From assembly GCF_002081825.1 (NCBI RefSeq), contig NZ_MUKU01000017.1:1-64000 (forward strand): 64,000 nt of DNA, given 5' to 3'. Numbering within the stretch: position 1 is the first letter of the stretch; the number at the start of each line of letters is the position of its first letter. The DNA comes from Chromobacterium haemolyticum (GTDB lineage: Bacteria; Pseudomonadota; Gammaproteobacteria; Burkholderiales; Chromobacteriaceae). The position numbers were made by a program, and so were the translations under genes. The notes beneath the pieces are model-generated. The model was not told where the DNA came from. It did not search any database and saw only the letters and a list, made by a program, of their open reading frames with translations. Positions 33,636 through 48,910 of this stretch are shown piece after piece.

Positions 33636-35650
33636 GACCGCCCTTCCTCCTCCGCGCCCGCCCGGCGCAGCGGCGTGAAGAAACGCTGCTCCGCCAAGTT
33701 CAAAGGCGTGCCCGGCGGCGACAGCTCCACGCTTTCCGGCCAGACGTCGACGCGCTCCATGCCCAAGGCTCGGCCCAGGCGCTGGGCGAAGCGCGGCATC
33801 AAGGGGCCGGCGGCCTGAGCCAATAGACGGGCCGTGGCCAGCTCCAGCGCGATCGCGGTCCGGTACTCGTCGCGCAGCGCTGGATTCCGACGGATGCGCT
33901 CGTTCGATTTGGCGAAGCGCAACGCGCCGGCCACCAGCCCGTCCAGCTCTTCCACCACGCGGTTGAGCGTGAAACCGTCTGCGCCGTAATGGGTGCTCAG
34001 GCTGGTCAGCCGATTGCTCAGCGCGTCGAAATAGGCGGTGTGAGCGGCGGTCCAATTGCCGGCGTCGGGCGCGCGCTGCTGGAAATCCTGCCGCAAGCGC
34101 TCGCCCAGGCCGCTCAGCCAGGCCTGCCACTGGCCCAAGAGCGTCCGCTCCACGCACGCATGGAAGTCGTCCAGCGTGAAATTGGTCCGCTCCTGCTCGC
34201 CGCGCGTGCGCGCCAGGTAATAGCGCACCGCGTCCACGCTGTCAGGGCTCAGGATGTCCTTGCCCCATACCGCGTGCCGGCGGCTGGTGGAGAACTTCAG
34301 GCCCTCGAGCAGGTAGAACTCGTTCTCGTTGTAGTCGATATCGCATTGCCAGTCCGGAAAGGCCATCCGGTACAAGGCCGGATAGAGGATGGAGTGGTAA
34401 TAGCTGTTGTCGTAGCCGAAAAAGTGGACGATCTTCCAGTCCGGCTGCGGCCGGTCGGCTTGCCAGGGCTTGCCCAGCCGGCCGCCCAGTTCCGCGATGC
34501 CGTACAGGAAGCCGTACGCCATTTCCGGCCACACCCAGATCACCTGCTCGCCCTCGACCTCCTCCGCCGGCGGCACGCCCCACTGCGCCGGATGGGTGAT
34601 GGGCACCCAATAGTCCTTGCGCGCCAGCACCCGCTCCGCCAATTGCTGCAAGCGCGGCGACACCTTGCTCAGGCGCTGATGCTGTTCCACCGCGTCCTTG
34701 AAGGCGGATAGATTGATCATGTAGCGGCGGATGGCGCCGGTAACCGGCGTCGCGTCCGACAGCCGCGAGCGCGGCGCGTCCAGGTCCACGCAGTTGTTCG
34801 GCTCGCCGCACTCCTCGCAGATATTGCCGCCGCAGGGCGAGCCGCAGCTCGGACACTTGGCGGAAACGTCCACCTCGTACAGATAGTCGCCGGTTTCGGC
34901 GTCGAACAGCGCCGCGTCGGAACGCAGCTGCGCGCCGCCCCGCACCAGGCGCGAGAAGAAATCGCGCAGGCCGGCCGCGTAAGCCGGGTCGCGGGTGGTG
35001 ACGGTGTATTGATCCAGGTGGATGTCCATCAGGTCCAGCGTGGACTTGATCGCCGCCGAGTAATGGCTGGCCACCTGCTGAGGGCTGCTGTTTTCCTGAC
35101 GGGCGCGGCCCACTACATAGCTCTGGTAATCGTCGCTGCCGGTGAGGTGATAGGCCTCGTGTCCGTTGGCGCGCAGGAAGCGCACATAGACATCGGCGCC
35201 CAGATAGGGGCCGGACAGATGGCCCAGGTGCAAGTCGCCGTTGGGCGTGGGCGGCGTGGAAAACACGAACACAGGACGCCCCTTCAAACGCGCGGCGCCG
35301 TTGTCTTGCGCGGCGGCCTCGCGTTTGGCCGCGTCCCGCCAGTAGAAGTCGCAGAAGCGCAGCGGCTGCTCGCCGGTATTGCGCAACACGTGTTTTTCAA
35401 ACGGTTTGAACAGCACCAGGCTGCCGGCGCGCACCGGCTGGGAGCGGCCGTCGGCGTCGATGACGCCTTCGCCGCTCAGAATCAGAAAGGCTTCCAGCTC
35501 GTCGTGCTTGTGCGGCTGGCTTTCCCCGCCGGGCTCGACGACGCCGTAGGCCAGCCGCACCTGCTCCTGCTCGCCCAGGCCGGCGATGGAAGCCATCTCG
35601 ATGCCGAAAGCCGGCGCCAGCTGCGCTTCGTTCAATTCTATGATGTGCAT
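33632..35650 (-). CDS. Cupin-methionyl-tRNA-synthetase-like fusion: hydrazine synthetase
   Basis: A 672-residue fusion. Residues 1-~110 form a cupin with metal ligands H47, H49, E53 (PHKHDELEAF) and H87 (FEKHVL). From ~125 a class I MetRS-like catalytic domain has the HIGH counterpart HLGH (141-144, TPNGDLHLGHL), a zinc knuckle CPSCGSPCGG...CEECG, and a KMSKS-like KFSTSRR. It is not a second metG: the cupin and the neighbours match enzymes such as Spb40 and the triacsin and formycin homologues. Those load an amino acid (Gly or Glu) as an ester on N6-hydroxylysine, and the cupin rearranges it into an N-N bond. Six bases separate it from the FAD gene. Confidence 0.88.
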   Translation of the reverse strand: MHIIELNEAQLAPAFGIEMASIAGLGEQEQVRLAYGVVEPGGESQPHKHDELEAFLILSGEGVIDADGRSQPVRAGSLVLFKPFEKHVLRNTGEQPLRFCDFYWRDAAKREAAAQDNGAARLKGRPVFVFSTPPTPNGDLHLGHLSGPYLGADVYVRFLRANGHEAYHLTGSDDYQSYVVGRARQENSSPQQVASHYSAAIKSTLDLMDIHLDQYTVTTRDPAYAAGLRDFFSRLVRGGAQLRSDAALFDAETGDYLYEVDVSAKCPSCGSPCGGNICEECGEPNNCVDLDAPRSRLSDATPVTGAIRRYMINLSAFKDAVEQHQRLSKVSPRLQQLAERVLARKDYWVPITHPAQWGVPPAEEVEGEQVIWVWPEMAYGFLYGIAELGGRLGKPWQADRPQPDWKIVHFFGYDNSYYHSILYPALYRMAFPDWQCDIDYNENEFYLLEGLKFSTSRRHAVWGKDILSPDSVDAVRYYLARTRGEQERTNFTLDDFHACVERTLLGQWQAWLSGLGERLRQDFQQRAPDAGNWTAAHTAYFDALSNRLTSLSTHYGADGFTLNRVVEELDGLVAGALRFAKSNERIRRNPALRDEYRTAIALELATARLLAQAAGPLMPRFAQRLGRALGMERVDVWPESVELSPPGTPLNLAEQRFFTPLRRAGAEEEGRS

Positions 35651-35656
35651 GATCGG

Positions 35657-36709
35657 CTACCCCTTGGTGAGAGTGTGGTTGAGCAGGGCGACGGCTTCCG
35701 CGGCAACGCCGGGCGCCAGGCGATAACCGGAGCCGTTGCACGCTCCGACGAACAGAATGCGTCGATGCCGGCCGAGGTATTGCGCCAGCGGCTCGCGGCT
35801 TGGGCTGTAGGCGTCGCAGAACACCCTACCCGAGCCCGCCAGCGACGCCAGCTCCAGCGCAACGTCCTTCAACGCCTCGCGCGCCTCCGCGATCTCGCGG
35901 GCCTCCACCCTGGCCTGCCGGCACTGCTCCGGCGACACGTCCCATTGCTGGCAGGTGTAGCTGAACAGCCAATGCCCGCGGTGCGGCAGCGGCGCCAGAA
36001 AAGCGTCCTCGGCGGGGAAGAACAGCGCGGCCCCCTCCTCCGCCGGCCGCTGAATATGCAGGGCCACCACTTTCTTGACGCGGACGCCTAGCCCGGCGGT
36101 CAGCCCGCTCCAGCAGCCCTCGTTGACCCACGGCCCGGGGGCCAGCACCACGGCGTCGGCGGCCAGCTCCCGGCCGCTGGACAGGGTCAGGCGAACGCCG
36201 TCGGCGCTCTCGTCCAGCGCCTCGGCCCCGACGCCCTCCAACACCTCGGCGCGATCGCGCAGACGCTGCGCGTACCATAAGGCCAGCCCCTGCACATCCG
36301 TCACATGACAGTCCGGCATCCGCCACAGCTCGCGGCCGGCCGGCAGATCCGGCGCGACGCGCGACTTTTCCTCCGCCGACAAGGGCAGCAGGCCGGCGCA
36401 GCGGGCGCGGACCTCCTCGGCGTCGGCCGCGCCGGCCGCGACGAAAAAGTCGAAGCCGTGCATGGGCAGCTGCGGATGGCGGGCGCGCAAGGTCTGGTAG
36501 TAATCCGCGCTGGCCGCGCTCAGTTGGCGCACGCGCTCGGAGCGCCCCACCGGGAAATGGACGCCGGCGGAATACATCGACGCTCCCGCGCCGACCAAAC
36601 CGCGGTCCACCAGGGTGAGCCGGGCCCGCGGCTCGCGCTCCAGCAGGCGCGCGGCTATCGTGCAGCCGAGAATGCCACCGCCGACGACGATGATGCGAGG
36701 CGCCATCAT
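35657..36709 (-). CDS. FAD-dependent D-amino-acid-oxidase-type enzyme (hydrazine release)
   Basis: A 350-residue DAO-fold flavoprotein. The N-terminal dinucleotide motif is RIIVVGGGILGCTIAARLL and the C-terminal FAD contact is GACNGSGYRLAPGVA. VLAPGPWVNEG is the second flavin motif. ATG 36709 overlaps the upstream stop in ATGA, with GAGGG seven bases before it. In the s56-p1/triacsin-type route, from memory, an enzyme of this class cleaves the lysine-glycine hydrazine oxidatively to give hydrazinoacetic acid and a lysine-derived semialdehyde. Position between hydroxylase and synthetase fits that job exactly. Confidence 0.83.
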   Translation of the reverse strand: MMAPRIIVVGGGILGCTIAARLLEREPRARLTLVDRGLVGAGASMYSAGVHFPVGRSERVRQLSAASADYYQTLRARHPQLPMHGFDFFVAAGAADAEEVRARCAGLLPLSAEEKSRVAPDLPAGRELWRMPDCHVTDVQGLALWYAQRLRDRAEVLEGVGAEALDESADGVRLTLSSGRELAADAVVLAPGPWVNEGCWSGLTAGLGVRVKKVVALHIQRPAEEGAALFFPAEDAFLAPLPHRGHWLFSYTCQQWDVSPEQCRQARVEAREIAEAREALKDVALELASLAGSGRVFCDAYSPSREPLAQYLGRHRRILFVGACNGSGYRLAPGVAAEAVALLNHTLTKG

Positions 36710-38016
36710 GCCCATTCCCTCTTGCTCTTGCGCTCGGCCGCGAACGTCGAGGCCAGCGGCGCCCAGGACACGAAGGCGGCGTCGACGTTGTCGACGCGCG
36801 GCGCGTCCAGCATGCGGTTGATGACAATCTGGCTGCGCCACGCGGTCAGGCTGAGGTTGGGATCGGCCAAGCCGCGCTGCTGGCGGATGGCGTTCAGAAT
36901 GAACAAGCTGCGATTGCGCGGCAGCTTGCCCAGCGCCGCGTAATCGCGGTCGACGGCGATTTCCTCGCCCTCGCGCTCCAGGCGCTCCCGCAGCGGCTGC
37001 AGAAAGGGCGTGGGCGCCGGCTTGAATCCGCTGGCCCAGATCACCACGTCCGCTTCCAGCGTTTCCGACGCGTTGGCGCCCAAATGGCTGGCGGCAATGG
37101 ACCAGCGCTCGCCGTTCCGACCGATGGCGCGCACCTCGCGGAAGGGCAGCAAGCTGATGTCGATAGGCGCGCGTTCGATGAAGCGCAGCGAATAGATCTG
37201 TTGGTAAAGGCTGCGCAAGGTGCATTCGGAAATGCCGTCGCTGCTGAGCAGATTGCGCTTGATGAAGGCGCTGCGGAATATCTCGTCCTGCTCGTAAAAG
37301 TAGTTGGAATGAGTAGGCGTATACAGGTCGTTGGTGAACGGGGAATCGTCGAGCGGGAAGTAGTTCTCCCGGCGCGACAACCAGCTCAGCGCGGCCGGCG
37401 CCTGGCCGCCGCCTCGGCGCAGCAAATCCAGCACCACCTCGGCGCCGGACTGTCCGCCGCCTATCACCAACACGCGCTTGCCCGCCGCGACGCCAGCCTT
37501 GGCGGCGAAATCGCTAATGTGGAAATGCGTGACCTCGTCGAGACAGGAACGCGCGAAGTCCGGCACCTCCGGCACAATGCCGACGCCGACGACCACATTG
37601 TCGCCCTGCACCCTTCGCTTCGTGGTCTGCACCACGAAGGCGGCGCCGTCGAAATCCACCTCCAGCACCCGTTCGCCAAAGCAGATATTGCCGTTGCTCT
37701 CCGCCGCCCATTTCAAATAGTCGCGGAATTCCAATCGCGACACCTGATCGAATCGCGCATTGAGAAACTGCAGCAATCTACCGTGCTGATGCAGATAGGA
37801 AACAAAGGAAAAGCGGTTGGTCGGGTCCGCCAGCGTGACCAGATCCTTGAACAGGGAGACCTGCAGCCCCGCGCCTGGAATCATCATGCCGTCGTGCCAG
37901 GTGAACGCCGCTTTCTGTTCGAAGAAGATGCTCTTGATGTCGTGCTGGCCATGCAAGAGCGAAGCCACGCTCAGATTGGACGGCCCGCTGCCGATGCCGA
38001 TGCAGTGGTATTTCAT
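36706..38016 (-). CDS. L-lysine N6-monooxygenase-like flavoenzyme
   Basis: A 436-residue N-hydroxylating monooxygenase of the IucD/SidA/PvdA class. The FAD motif is GIGSGPSNLSVASLL, the substrate/FAD loop is WHDGMMIPGAGLQVSLFKDL, the NADPH motif is VLVIGGGQSGAEVV and the late motif is VIWASGFKP. It would make N6-hydroxylysine, the nucleophile for N-N bond formation. No siderophore synthetase lies nearby; instead the cupin-MetRS and DAO genes follow, so hydrazine rather than hydroxamate chemistry is favoured. ATG 38016 matches the family N-terminus, with a poor ribosome site. It is the first gene of the cluster, preceded by a ~355-base leader from the predicted promoter. Confidence 0.87.
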   Translation of the reverse strand: MKYHCIGIGSGPSNLSVASLLHGQHDIKSIFFEQKAAFTWHDGMMIPGAGLQVSLFKDLVTLADPTNRFSFVSYLHQHGRLLQFLNARFDQVSRLEFRDYLKWAAESNGNICFGERVLEVDFDGAAFVVQTTKRRVQGDNVVVGVGIVPEVPDFARSCLDEVTHFHISDFAAKAGVAAGKRVLVIGGGQSGAEVVLDLLRRGGGQAPAALSWLSRRENYFPLDDSPFTNDLYTPTHSNYFYEQDEIFRSAFIKRNLLSSDGISECTLRSLYQQIYSLRFIERAPIDISLLPFREVRAIGRNGERWSIAASHLGANASETLEADVVIWASGFKPAPTPFLQPLRERLEREGEEIAVDRDYAALGKLPRNRSLFILNAIRQQRGLADPNLSLTAWRSQIVINRMLDAPRVDNVDAAFVSWAPLASTFAAERKSKREWA

Positions 38017-38379
38017 GGTGTATTGGCACTCGAAGTGTATGCAAGACAAAAGGAGCCGCGATGAACTGCGCGTCGCAGCAGCGGAAAACCCAACCGGCAC
38101 TCTCATTCGCAATCAACAACAACCGCAAAACCGCCAAAACATCGCCGGGGGCGAAACACCGCCCGCTCCGGCATGAACATCCGCTGTTTCGTCCAGACCA
38201 GTACTAAAGACCAGGCCGTATCCCGTTGTAGAAACGCCCCAGGCGTCGTTTCGTCTCCACGCTCGCCCAACTCCATGCCGCTACGCCGCCATGGACAGCC
38301 GCGCCGAAAACCCCCGTCTTCCGTGGCTGGGAGGCCGAATTCCGCAAGCCGTATCGATCGATATATTCCAATGTCATTC
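38017..38379 (-). other. Long untranslated leader of the hydrazine cluster
   Basis: About 360 bases between the predicted promoter and the first gene. Small frames exist on both strands (for example 38103-38381 minus) but lack ribosome sites and family resemblance. No clear riboswitch was recognised. The promoter-distal end is GC-rich and the promoter side is AT-rich. Confidence 0.4.
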
Positions 38380-38408
38380 AAGTTATCACATGACTTTTGT
38401 CATGTCAA
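38380..38408 (-). promoter_or_regulatory. Sigma70-like promoter with operator palindrome in its spacer
   Basis: On the minus strand TTGACA (38408-38403), a 17-base spacer and TAACTT (38385-38380). The perfect palindrome ACATGAC-TTTT-GTCATGT (38388-38405) overlies the spacer and touches the -35 box, an ideal place for a repressor. It drives towards the lysine hydroxylase gene. Confidence 0.65.
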
Positions 38409-38545
38409 ACAACATTAAAAACCAAAAATAGATGATAATCGTCAAATAGATACCATCAATCAGGACAGTTTTCGGGGGAATAAAATCTGTCGTCATCCCG
38501 ACGACGATGACGGCGAATCCGGACGGACGCCGCCGCTTCAAACGC

Positions 38546-38574
38546 AAAACAGGCCGGGAATCCCGGCCTGTTTT
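38546..38574 (-). terminator. Terminator after astB
   Basis: AAAACAGGCCGGGA-A-TCCCGGCCTGTTTT, a 14-bp perfect inverted repeat with T-runs in both directions, 43 bases beyond the astB stop. It separates the arginine operon from the hydrazine cluster promoter. Confidence 0.9.
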
Positions 38575-38616
38575 GCTAGAGCACCTGACTTGTAATCAGA
38601 GAGCCGCGATACTGGC

Positions 38617-42450
<3,834 letters not shown>

Positions 42451-42454
<4 letters not shown>

Positions 42455-43482
42455 GCTGCGGACTCCTTCTGCTGCAAACCGGCCACTTGAACCTGGCCGC
42501 CGCTGGCGAGGCCCAGCGCGCGGGCGGCGTCGGGATTGATGAAGGCCACGCCGTCCACCACCGCCACGCGACACACCGCGGCGGCGAACTCGCTGGATTC
42601 GAGATTGCTCAACAGCTGCGGCTGCGCCTGCTCCGGCAGGCTGGCCAGCACTTCCACCGGATAACAACGGCTGGTTTCCAGCGTTCTCAGCCGGTCCACT
42701 TCGGCGGTGAGCACCGCGCCGCCGTCGAAGATGTCGATGTAGTTGTCGGCCTCGAAGCCCTCGTTGCACAGCAGTTGGCAAGAGCGCTCGAAACTGGCGT
42801 GGATCTGGCCGATGGCGTGCTGCGCCTCGTCCGGCAACAGCGGCACGTAGATAGGGTAGCTGGGCATCAGTTCGGCGATGAAGGTCTTGCTGTGGCTGAC
42901 GAAAGCCTGCTCCACCTGCAGGAAATCCATATTGAAGAAGCGGCGGCCGATGGCGTTCCAGAACGGCGACTGGCCGGCGTCGTCGTGAATGCCCTGCATC
43001 TCCGCGATCACGCGGCGGCCGAAGCGCTCGCGCTTGCTGGCGATGAAGAGCAGCCGGGCGCGCGACAACAGCTCGGCGGCCAAGGGCTCCAGATGGCCAT
43101 CCACGTAGAAGCCGCACAGCTGCACCATGCCAGTCAGGTCATGGCACATATTCAGCACGTGCACGCGGTTGTTGACCTTCAGCGCGCGCGAGGCGTGCAC
43201 GAAGATTTCGCTGCGGTAGCTGTAGAAGGGCTCGTCGAAACCGGCGGAAGCGTTGATCGACGCGGTGCCCAGCACCTGGCCGCCTTCCTCCAGCACGAAC
43301 ATATAGTATTCGCAGCCTGAATCGCCGATGGCTTCGTGTTCGAAGGCGGACACAGACTGTTGAATGCGTTCGAACAGCTTTTCCCGGTTGTTGGGCAAGC
43401 TGGTGACGCCGATGCCGCTGGCCACCGCCATGCGTTCGATGGCGGGCAGATCGGCAGTGCGGACGGGACGCACGGTAAGCAT
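42451..43482 (-). CDS. aruF: Arginine/ornithine succinyltransferase, first subunit
   Basis: A 343-residue protein with MLTVRPVRTADLPAIERMA, GIGVTSLPNNREKLFERI and the shared NEGFEADNYIDIFDGGAV block. It is the paralogous partner of the downstream subunit, and the order astC-aruF-aruG-astD-astB matches the Pseudomonas aru operon. GGGGAG lies before ATG 43482. It catalyses step 1 of arginine degradation as a hetero-oligomer. A 160-base gap with a strong hairpin separates it from astC, so transcript levels may differ. Confidence 0.93.
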
Positions 43483-43602
43483 GGGACATCTCCCCTAATC
43501 GCTGAAATCCGGCCGGACCGTGGCGGGACCGCGGCGCAGCATCACCCGCGCGCCTGCCGGGGGCAGGAACGTGGGCGGATAACGGTATTGTGTCTGGAGC
43601 AA

Positions 43603-43621
43603 GGGCGGCCGGCGGCCGCCC
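43603..43621 (-). promoter_or_regulatory. Hairpin between astC and aruF
   Basis: GGGCGGCCG-G-CGGCCGCCC, a 9-bp all-GC stem 22 bases after the astC stop with no T-run. It may stabilise the astC mRNA or mark an internal processing site. Confidence 0.5.
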
Positions 43622-43642
43622 GGAATCGGTGCAGCGAGGCCC

Positions 43643-44857
43643 TTATTGAGCTGAAGTCAGTTCGGCGATGGCCGCTTCAAAACGCGCCAAGCCTTCGTCG
43701 ATGTCCTGATCCTCGATCACCAGCGACGGCGCCAGGCGCACCACGCTCAAGCCGGCCACCAGCAACATCAGCCCCTGCTTTTCAGCGGCTTTCAGAAACT
43801 CCTTGGCGCGGCCGGCGTAAGCGTCGGTCAGCACGCAGCCCAACAGCAGGCCCATGCCGCGCACGGTCTTGAACACCTGGTATTTGGCGTTGATCGCGTT
43901 CAGGCCGTCGACGAAGCGCTGGTGCTTGGCGCGCACGCCGTCCAGCACCGCCGGTTCCTTGACCAGTTCCAGCACCTTGTACGCCACCGCGCAAGCCAGC
44001 GGGTTGCCGCCGTAGGTGGAGCCGTGGGTGCCGATGCCGAAGCTCTTGGCCACTTTCTCGGTGGTCAGCATCGCGCCGATCGGGAAACCGCCGCCAATGC
44101 CCTTGGCGGAGCTGAGGATGTCCGGGGTCACGCCGTATTCCTGGTAGGCGAACAGCGAGCCGGTGCGGCCCACGCCGCTTTGCACTTCGTCGAACACCAA
44201 GAGCGCATTGTACTGATCGCACAACTGGCGCGCGGCTTCCAGGAAGGCCTTGTCGGCCGGCATCACGCCGCCCTCGCCCTGGATGGGTTCGATCACCACC
44301 GCACAGGTCTGGTCGGAGATGGCCGCCCTCAGCGATTCGATATCGTTGTATTCGAAGTGGGCGATGCCGCCCGGCACCGGGCCGAAGCCTTCGGTGTACT
44401 TGGGCTGGCCGCCGACGCTGACGGTGAACAAGGTGCGGCCGTGGAAGGAGTTCTTGCAGGCCAGGATCTGGTTCTTTTCCGGGCCGAAGTGATCGGAACC
44501 GTATTTGCGCGCCAGCTTGAAGGCGGCTTCATTGGCTTCCGCGCCGGAGTTGCAGAAGAACACGCGCTCGGCGAAGGTGGTCTCGGTCAGCAGCTTGCCC
44601 AGCTTCAAAGCCGGCTCGTTGGTGAACACATTGGACACGTGCCACAGCTTGGAAGCTTGCTCGGTCAAAGCCGCCACCAGCTGCGGGTGGCAATGGCCCA
44701 GCGAGTTGACGGCGATGCCGCCGGCGAAATCGATGAATTCGCGGCCGCTCTGGTCCCATACGCGGGAGCCCAGGCCCTTGACCGGGATGAAGCCGGCCGG
44801 GCCGTAATTGGGGACCATGACTTGGTCGAAATCGGCGCGCGTTACAGTATTGCTCAT
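43643..44857 (-). CDS. astC: Succinylornithine transaminase (acetylornithine aminotransferase family)
   Basis: A 404-residue class III PLP aminotransferase: [18 protein letters not shown] (phosphate loop), [15 protein letters not shown] (PLP Asp) and [15 protein letters not shown] (Schiff-base Lys). It transaminates succinylornithine to the semialdehyde (step 3) and may double as acetylornithine aminotransferase in biosynthesis. It is the first gene of the operon, with AGGGAA before ATG 44857 and a 370-base upstream region rich in inverted repeats. Confidence 0.93.
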   Translation of the reverse strand: MSNTVTRADFDQVMVPNYGPAGFIPVKGLGSRVWDQSGREFIDFAGGIAVNSLGHCHPQLVAALTEQASKLWHVSNVFTNEPALKLGKLLTETTFAERVFFCNSGAEANEAAFKLARKYGSDHFGPEKNQILACKNSFHGRTLFTVSVGGQPKYTEGFGPVPGGIAHFEYNDIESLRAAISDQTCAVVIEPIQGEGGVMPADKAFLEAARQLCDQYNALLVFDEVQSGVGRTGSLFAYQEYGVTPDILSSAKGIGGGFPIGAMLTTEKVAKSFGIGTHGSTYGGNPLACAVAYKVLELVKEPAVLDGVRAKHQRFVDGLNAINAKYQVFKTVRGMGLLLGCVLTDAYAGRAKEFLKAAEKQGLMLLVAGLSVVRLAPSLVIEDQDIDEGLARFEAAIAELTSAQ

Positions 44858-45180
44858 CTTGATGGTTCCCTTCCTGCTCTATCGTTGTTTCTTATCCGTC
44901 TCATGAAATCCTGAGCCGGTCGTGATGCCGGCTTTATCGACGATTTCATGAAGTTTCAATGATTCTAAGGTAAGCCCGTCGCAAATCCATATCCGGTTTG
45001 CGACACCGCCGTATACATTCCTTGATACAGCGCAATAAATTTTGTCCGACAACATCCATTACAGAGGGAAACTGTGTCCAGTCCTGCTGTAAACGCCGCC
45101 CTCCGGCCCGCTGCGGGATGAGCAAGATAGATCAACATTATTGCCTTAATCAACGCCTAAGCGCCTATTCGCAATGAAAA
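44858..45180. promoter_or_regulatory. Upstream region of the arginine operon with two inverted repeats
   Basis: TCATGAAATC (44901-44910) pairs with GATTTCATGA (44942-44951), enclosing AGCCGG/CCGGCT (44914-44933): an extended leader hairpin or operator pair. GTCGCAAA-N11-TTTGCGAC (44978-45004) is a perfect 8-bp palindrome. ArgR or another regulator could bind here. I cannot fix the promoter. Confidence 0.55.
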
Positions 45181-45205
45181 ACGCCCAGGCCAGCGGCCCG
45201 GGCGT
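45181..45205 (-). terminator. Terminator of the hexosaminidase gene
   Basis: ACGCCC-A-GGCC-AGC-GGCC-C-GGGCGT, followed on the minus strand by TTTTTC. It lies 23 bases beyond the stop. Confidence 0.88.
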
Positions 45206-45228
45206 CCTTGCCTTGCCCGCATCGGCGC

Positions 45229-47850
<2,622 letters not shown>

Positions 47851-47945
47851 GCTCACCTCTGCGATTTGCGTGGCGCGCCGCGCGGCGGAGCTTATCCGCC
47901 CGCCTCCCATTCGTCATCCGCATGCCACCGTGGGCACAGGCTAAC

Positions 47946-47963
47946 TGGTATTAATGTGGTATT
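47946..47963 (-). promoter_or_regulatory. Tandem TGGTATT operator candidate
   Basis: TGGTATT at 47946-47952 and again at 47957-47963, 11 bases apart, about 95-113 bases upstream of the hexosaminidase start. One helical turn between copies suits a dimeric regulator. It resembles half-sites I associate with NagQ/NagR-type GlcNAc repressors. Confidence 0.45.
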
Positions 47964-48145
47964 CAATGCTCAAGATCAAAATCGCGCTCTCCCGCCGCTG
48001 GCTGCTAGCATGATGATGGCGGAATGCAAATATCTGTGAAGCCGGGGAACGCCGGCGTCATGCCGACGGTCTAGCCGCGGTTGCCGCCGGATCCGCCGCT
48101 ACGGGCGGACGGCGCGCCATCACTCAATACCAACAGGAACGCATC

Positions 48146-48823
48146 ATGCGCAAGACTCTATCGCTCGGCCTGCTATTGCTGGCCGCCCTGCCCGCACTGG
48201 CCCAGGACGCAACAGACCCGCAAACCTTGTTCAGCCTGCCGCTCACCGCGTTCAAGGCAGCGGACCGCGATGCCTCGCAACGGCTGTACCGTGCCCCGGA
48301 CGCTCAACTGAACGCTTACAAATCCATCGTGGTGGAGCCGCTCTATTTCATGCGTCACCAGCCGGACGGCGATTGGCAATTGCTGCAGAGCGGCGAGGAA
48401 AACCGGATCGCCGCCTATTTTCAGCGACGGATGACCGAGGAATTGCATAAGGTCGGCATCCCGGTCAGCCGCGAGGCGCTGCCAGACAGCGCCCGCCTGC
48501 GCGTGGCCGTCACCGGCATGGCCCAGGAACGGCCGGGCGTGGCGCCGCTGGACATCCTGCCGATCAAGGCGGTGTTCAATCTGGGCCGTCTGGCCGCCGG
48601 CAAGGAGCCTTACCTGACCAAGGTGGCCAGCATGGGGCAACTGGAAGACGCCAATAGCGGCAAACTGCTGGCCGGCAGCGTCAATCTGCGCAAGAGCGAC
48701 AAGAGCCGCCAGCGCGGCGAACCAGTCAAATTGGAGAGCCTGGAAAACCTGATCGACGACTGGTGCCGCGACAGCGCCAAACTGCTGGCGCGAGGCATGG
48801 CGGTCAAGCCCGCCCAGCCCTGA
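48146..48823 (+). CDS. Exported DUF3313-like protein
   Basis: A 225-residue protein with a signal peptide (cleavage after ALA, about residue 19). The mature protein has YKSIVVEPLYFM, ENRIAAYFQRRMTEELHKVG, LRVAVTGMAQERPGV and a C-terminal helical part with WCRDSAKLLARGM, the pattern of DUF3313 periplasmic proteins, often lipidated though no lipobox is seen here. The function is unknown. It is divergent from the hexosaminidase and has its own terminator. Confidence 0.75.
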   Translation: MRKTLSLGLLLLAALPALAQDATDPQTLFSLPLTAFKAADRDASQRLYRAPDAQLNAYKSIVVEPLYFMRHQPDGDWQLLQSGEENRIAAYFQRRMTEELHKVGIPVSREALPDSARLRVAVTGMAQERPGVAPLDILPIKAVFNLGRLAAGKEPYLTKVASMGQLEDANSGKLLAGSVNLRKSDKSRQRGEPVKLESLENLIDDWCRDSAKLLARGMAVKPAQP

Positions 48824-48841
48824 ACGCTGACCATGAAAAAT

Positions 48842-48872
48842 GCCGGCCCCTTTCACGGGTACCGGCGTTTTT
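48842..48872 (+). terminator. Terminator after the DUF3313-like gene
   Basis: GCCGG (48842-48846) pairs with CCGGC (48862-48866), with CCC/GGG inside, followed by TTTTT. It begins 19 bases after the stop. Confidence 0.75.
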
Positions 48873-48910
48873 ATATCCAAGCTCTCTTTAGAAGCTAGTC
48901 CTGTAGAACA

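Noticed and set aside
33632-35650. Second methionyl-tRNA synthetase
   Set aside because: The N-terminal cupin and the flanking hydroxylase and DAO genes point to N-N bond synthesis rather than tRNA charging.
36706-38016. Hydroxamate siderophore cluster
   Set aside because: No NRPS, IucA/C-type synthetase or TonB receptor is nearby, and the promoter palindrome is not a clear Fur box.
38103-38381. Small minus-strand frame in the hydrazine-cluster leader
   Set aside because: It starts at the predicted transcript start, has no ribosome site, and reads as Arg/Gly-rich non-coding sequence.
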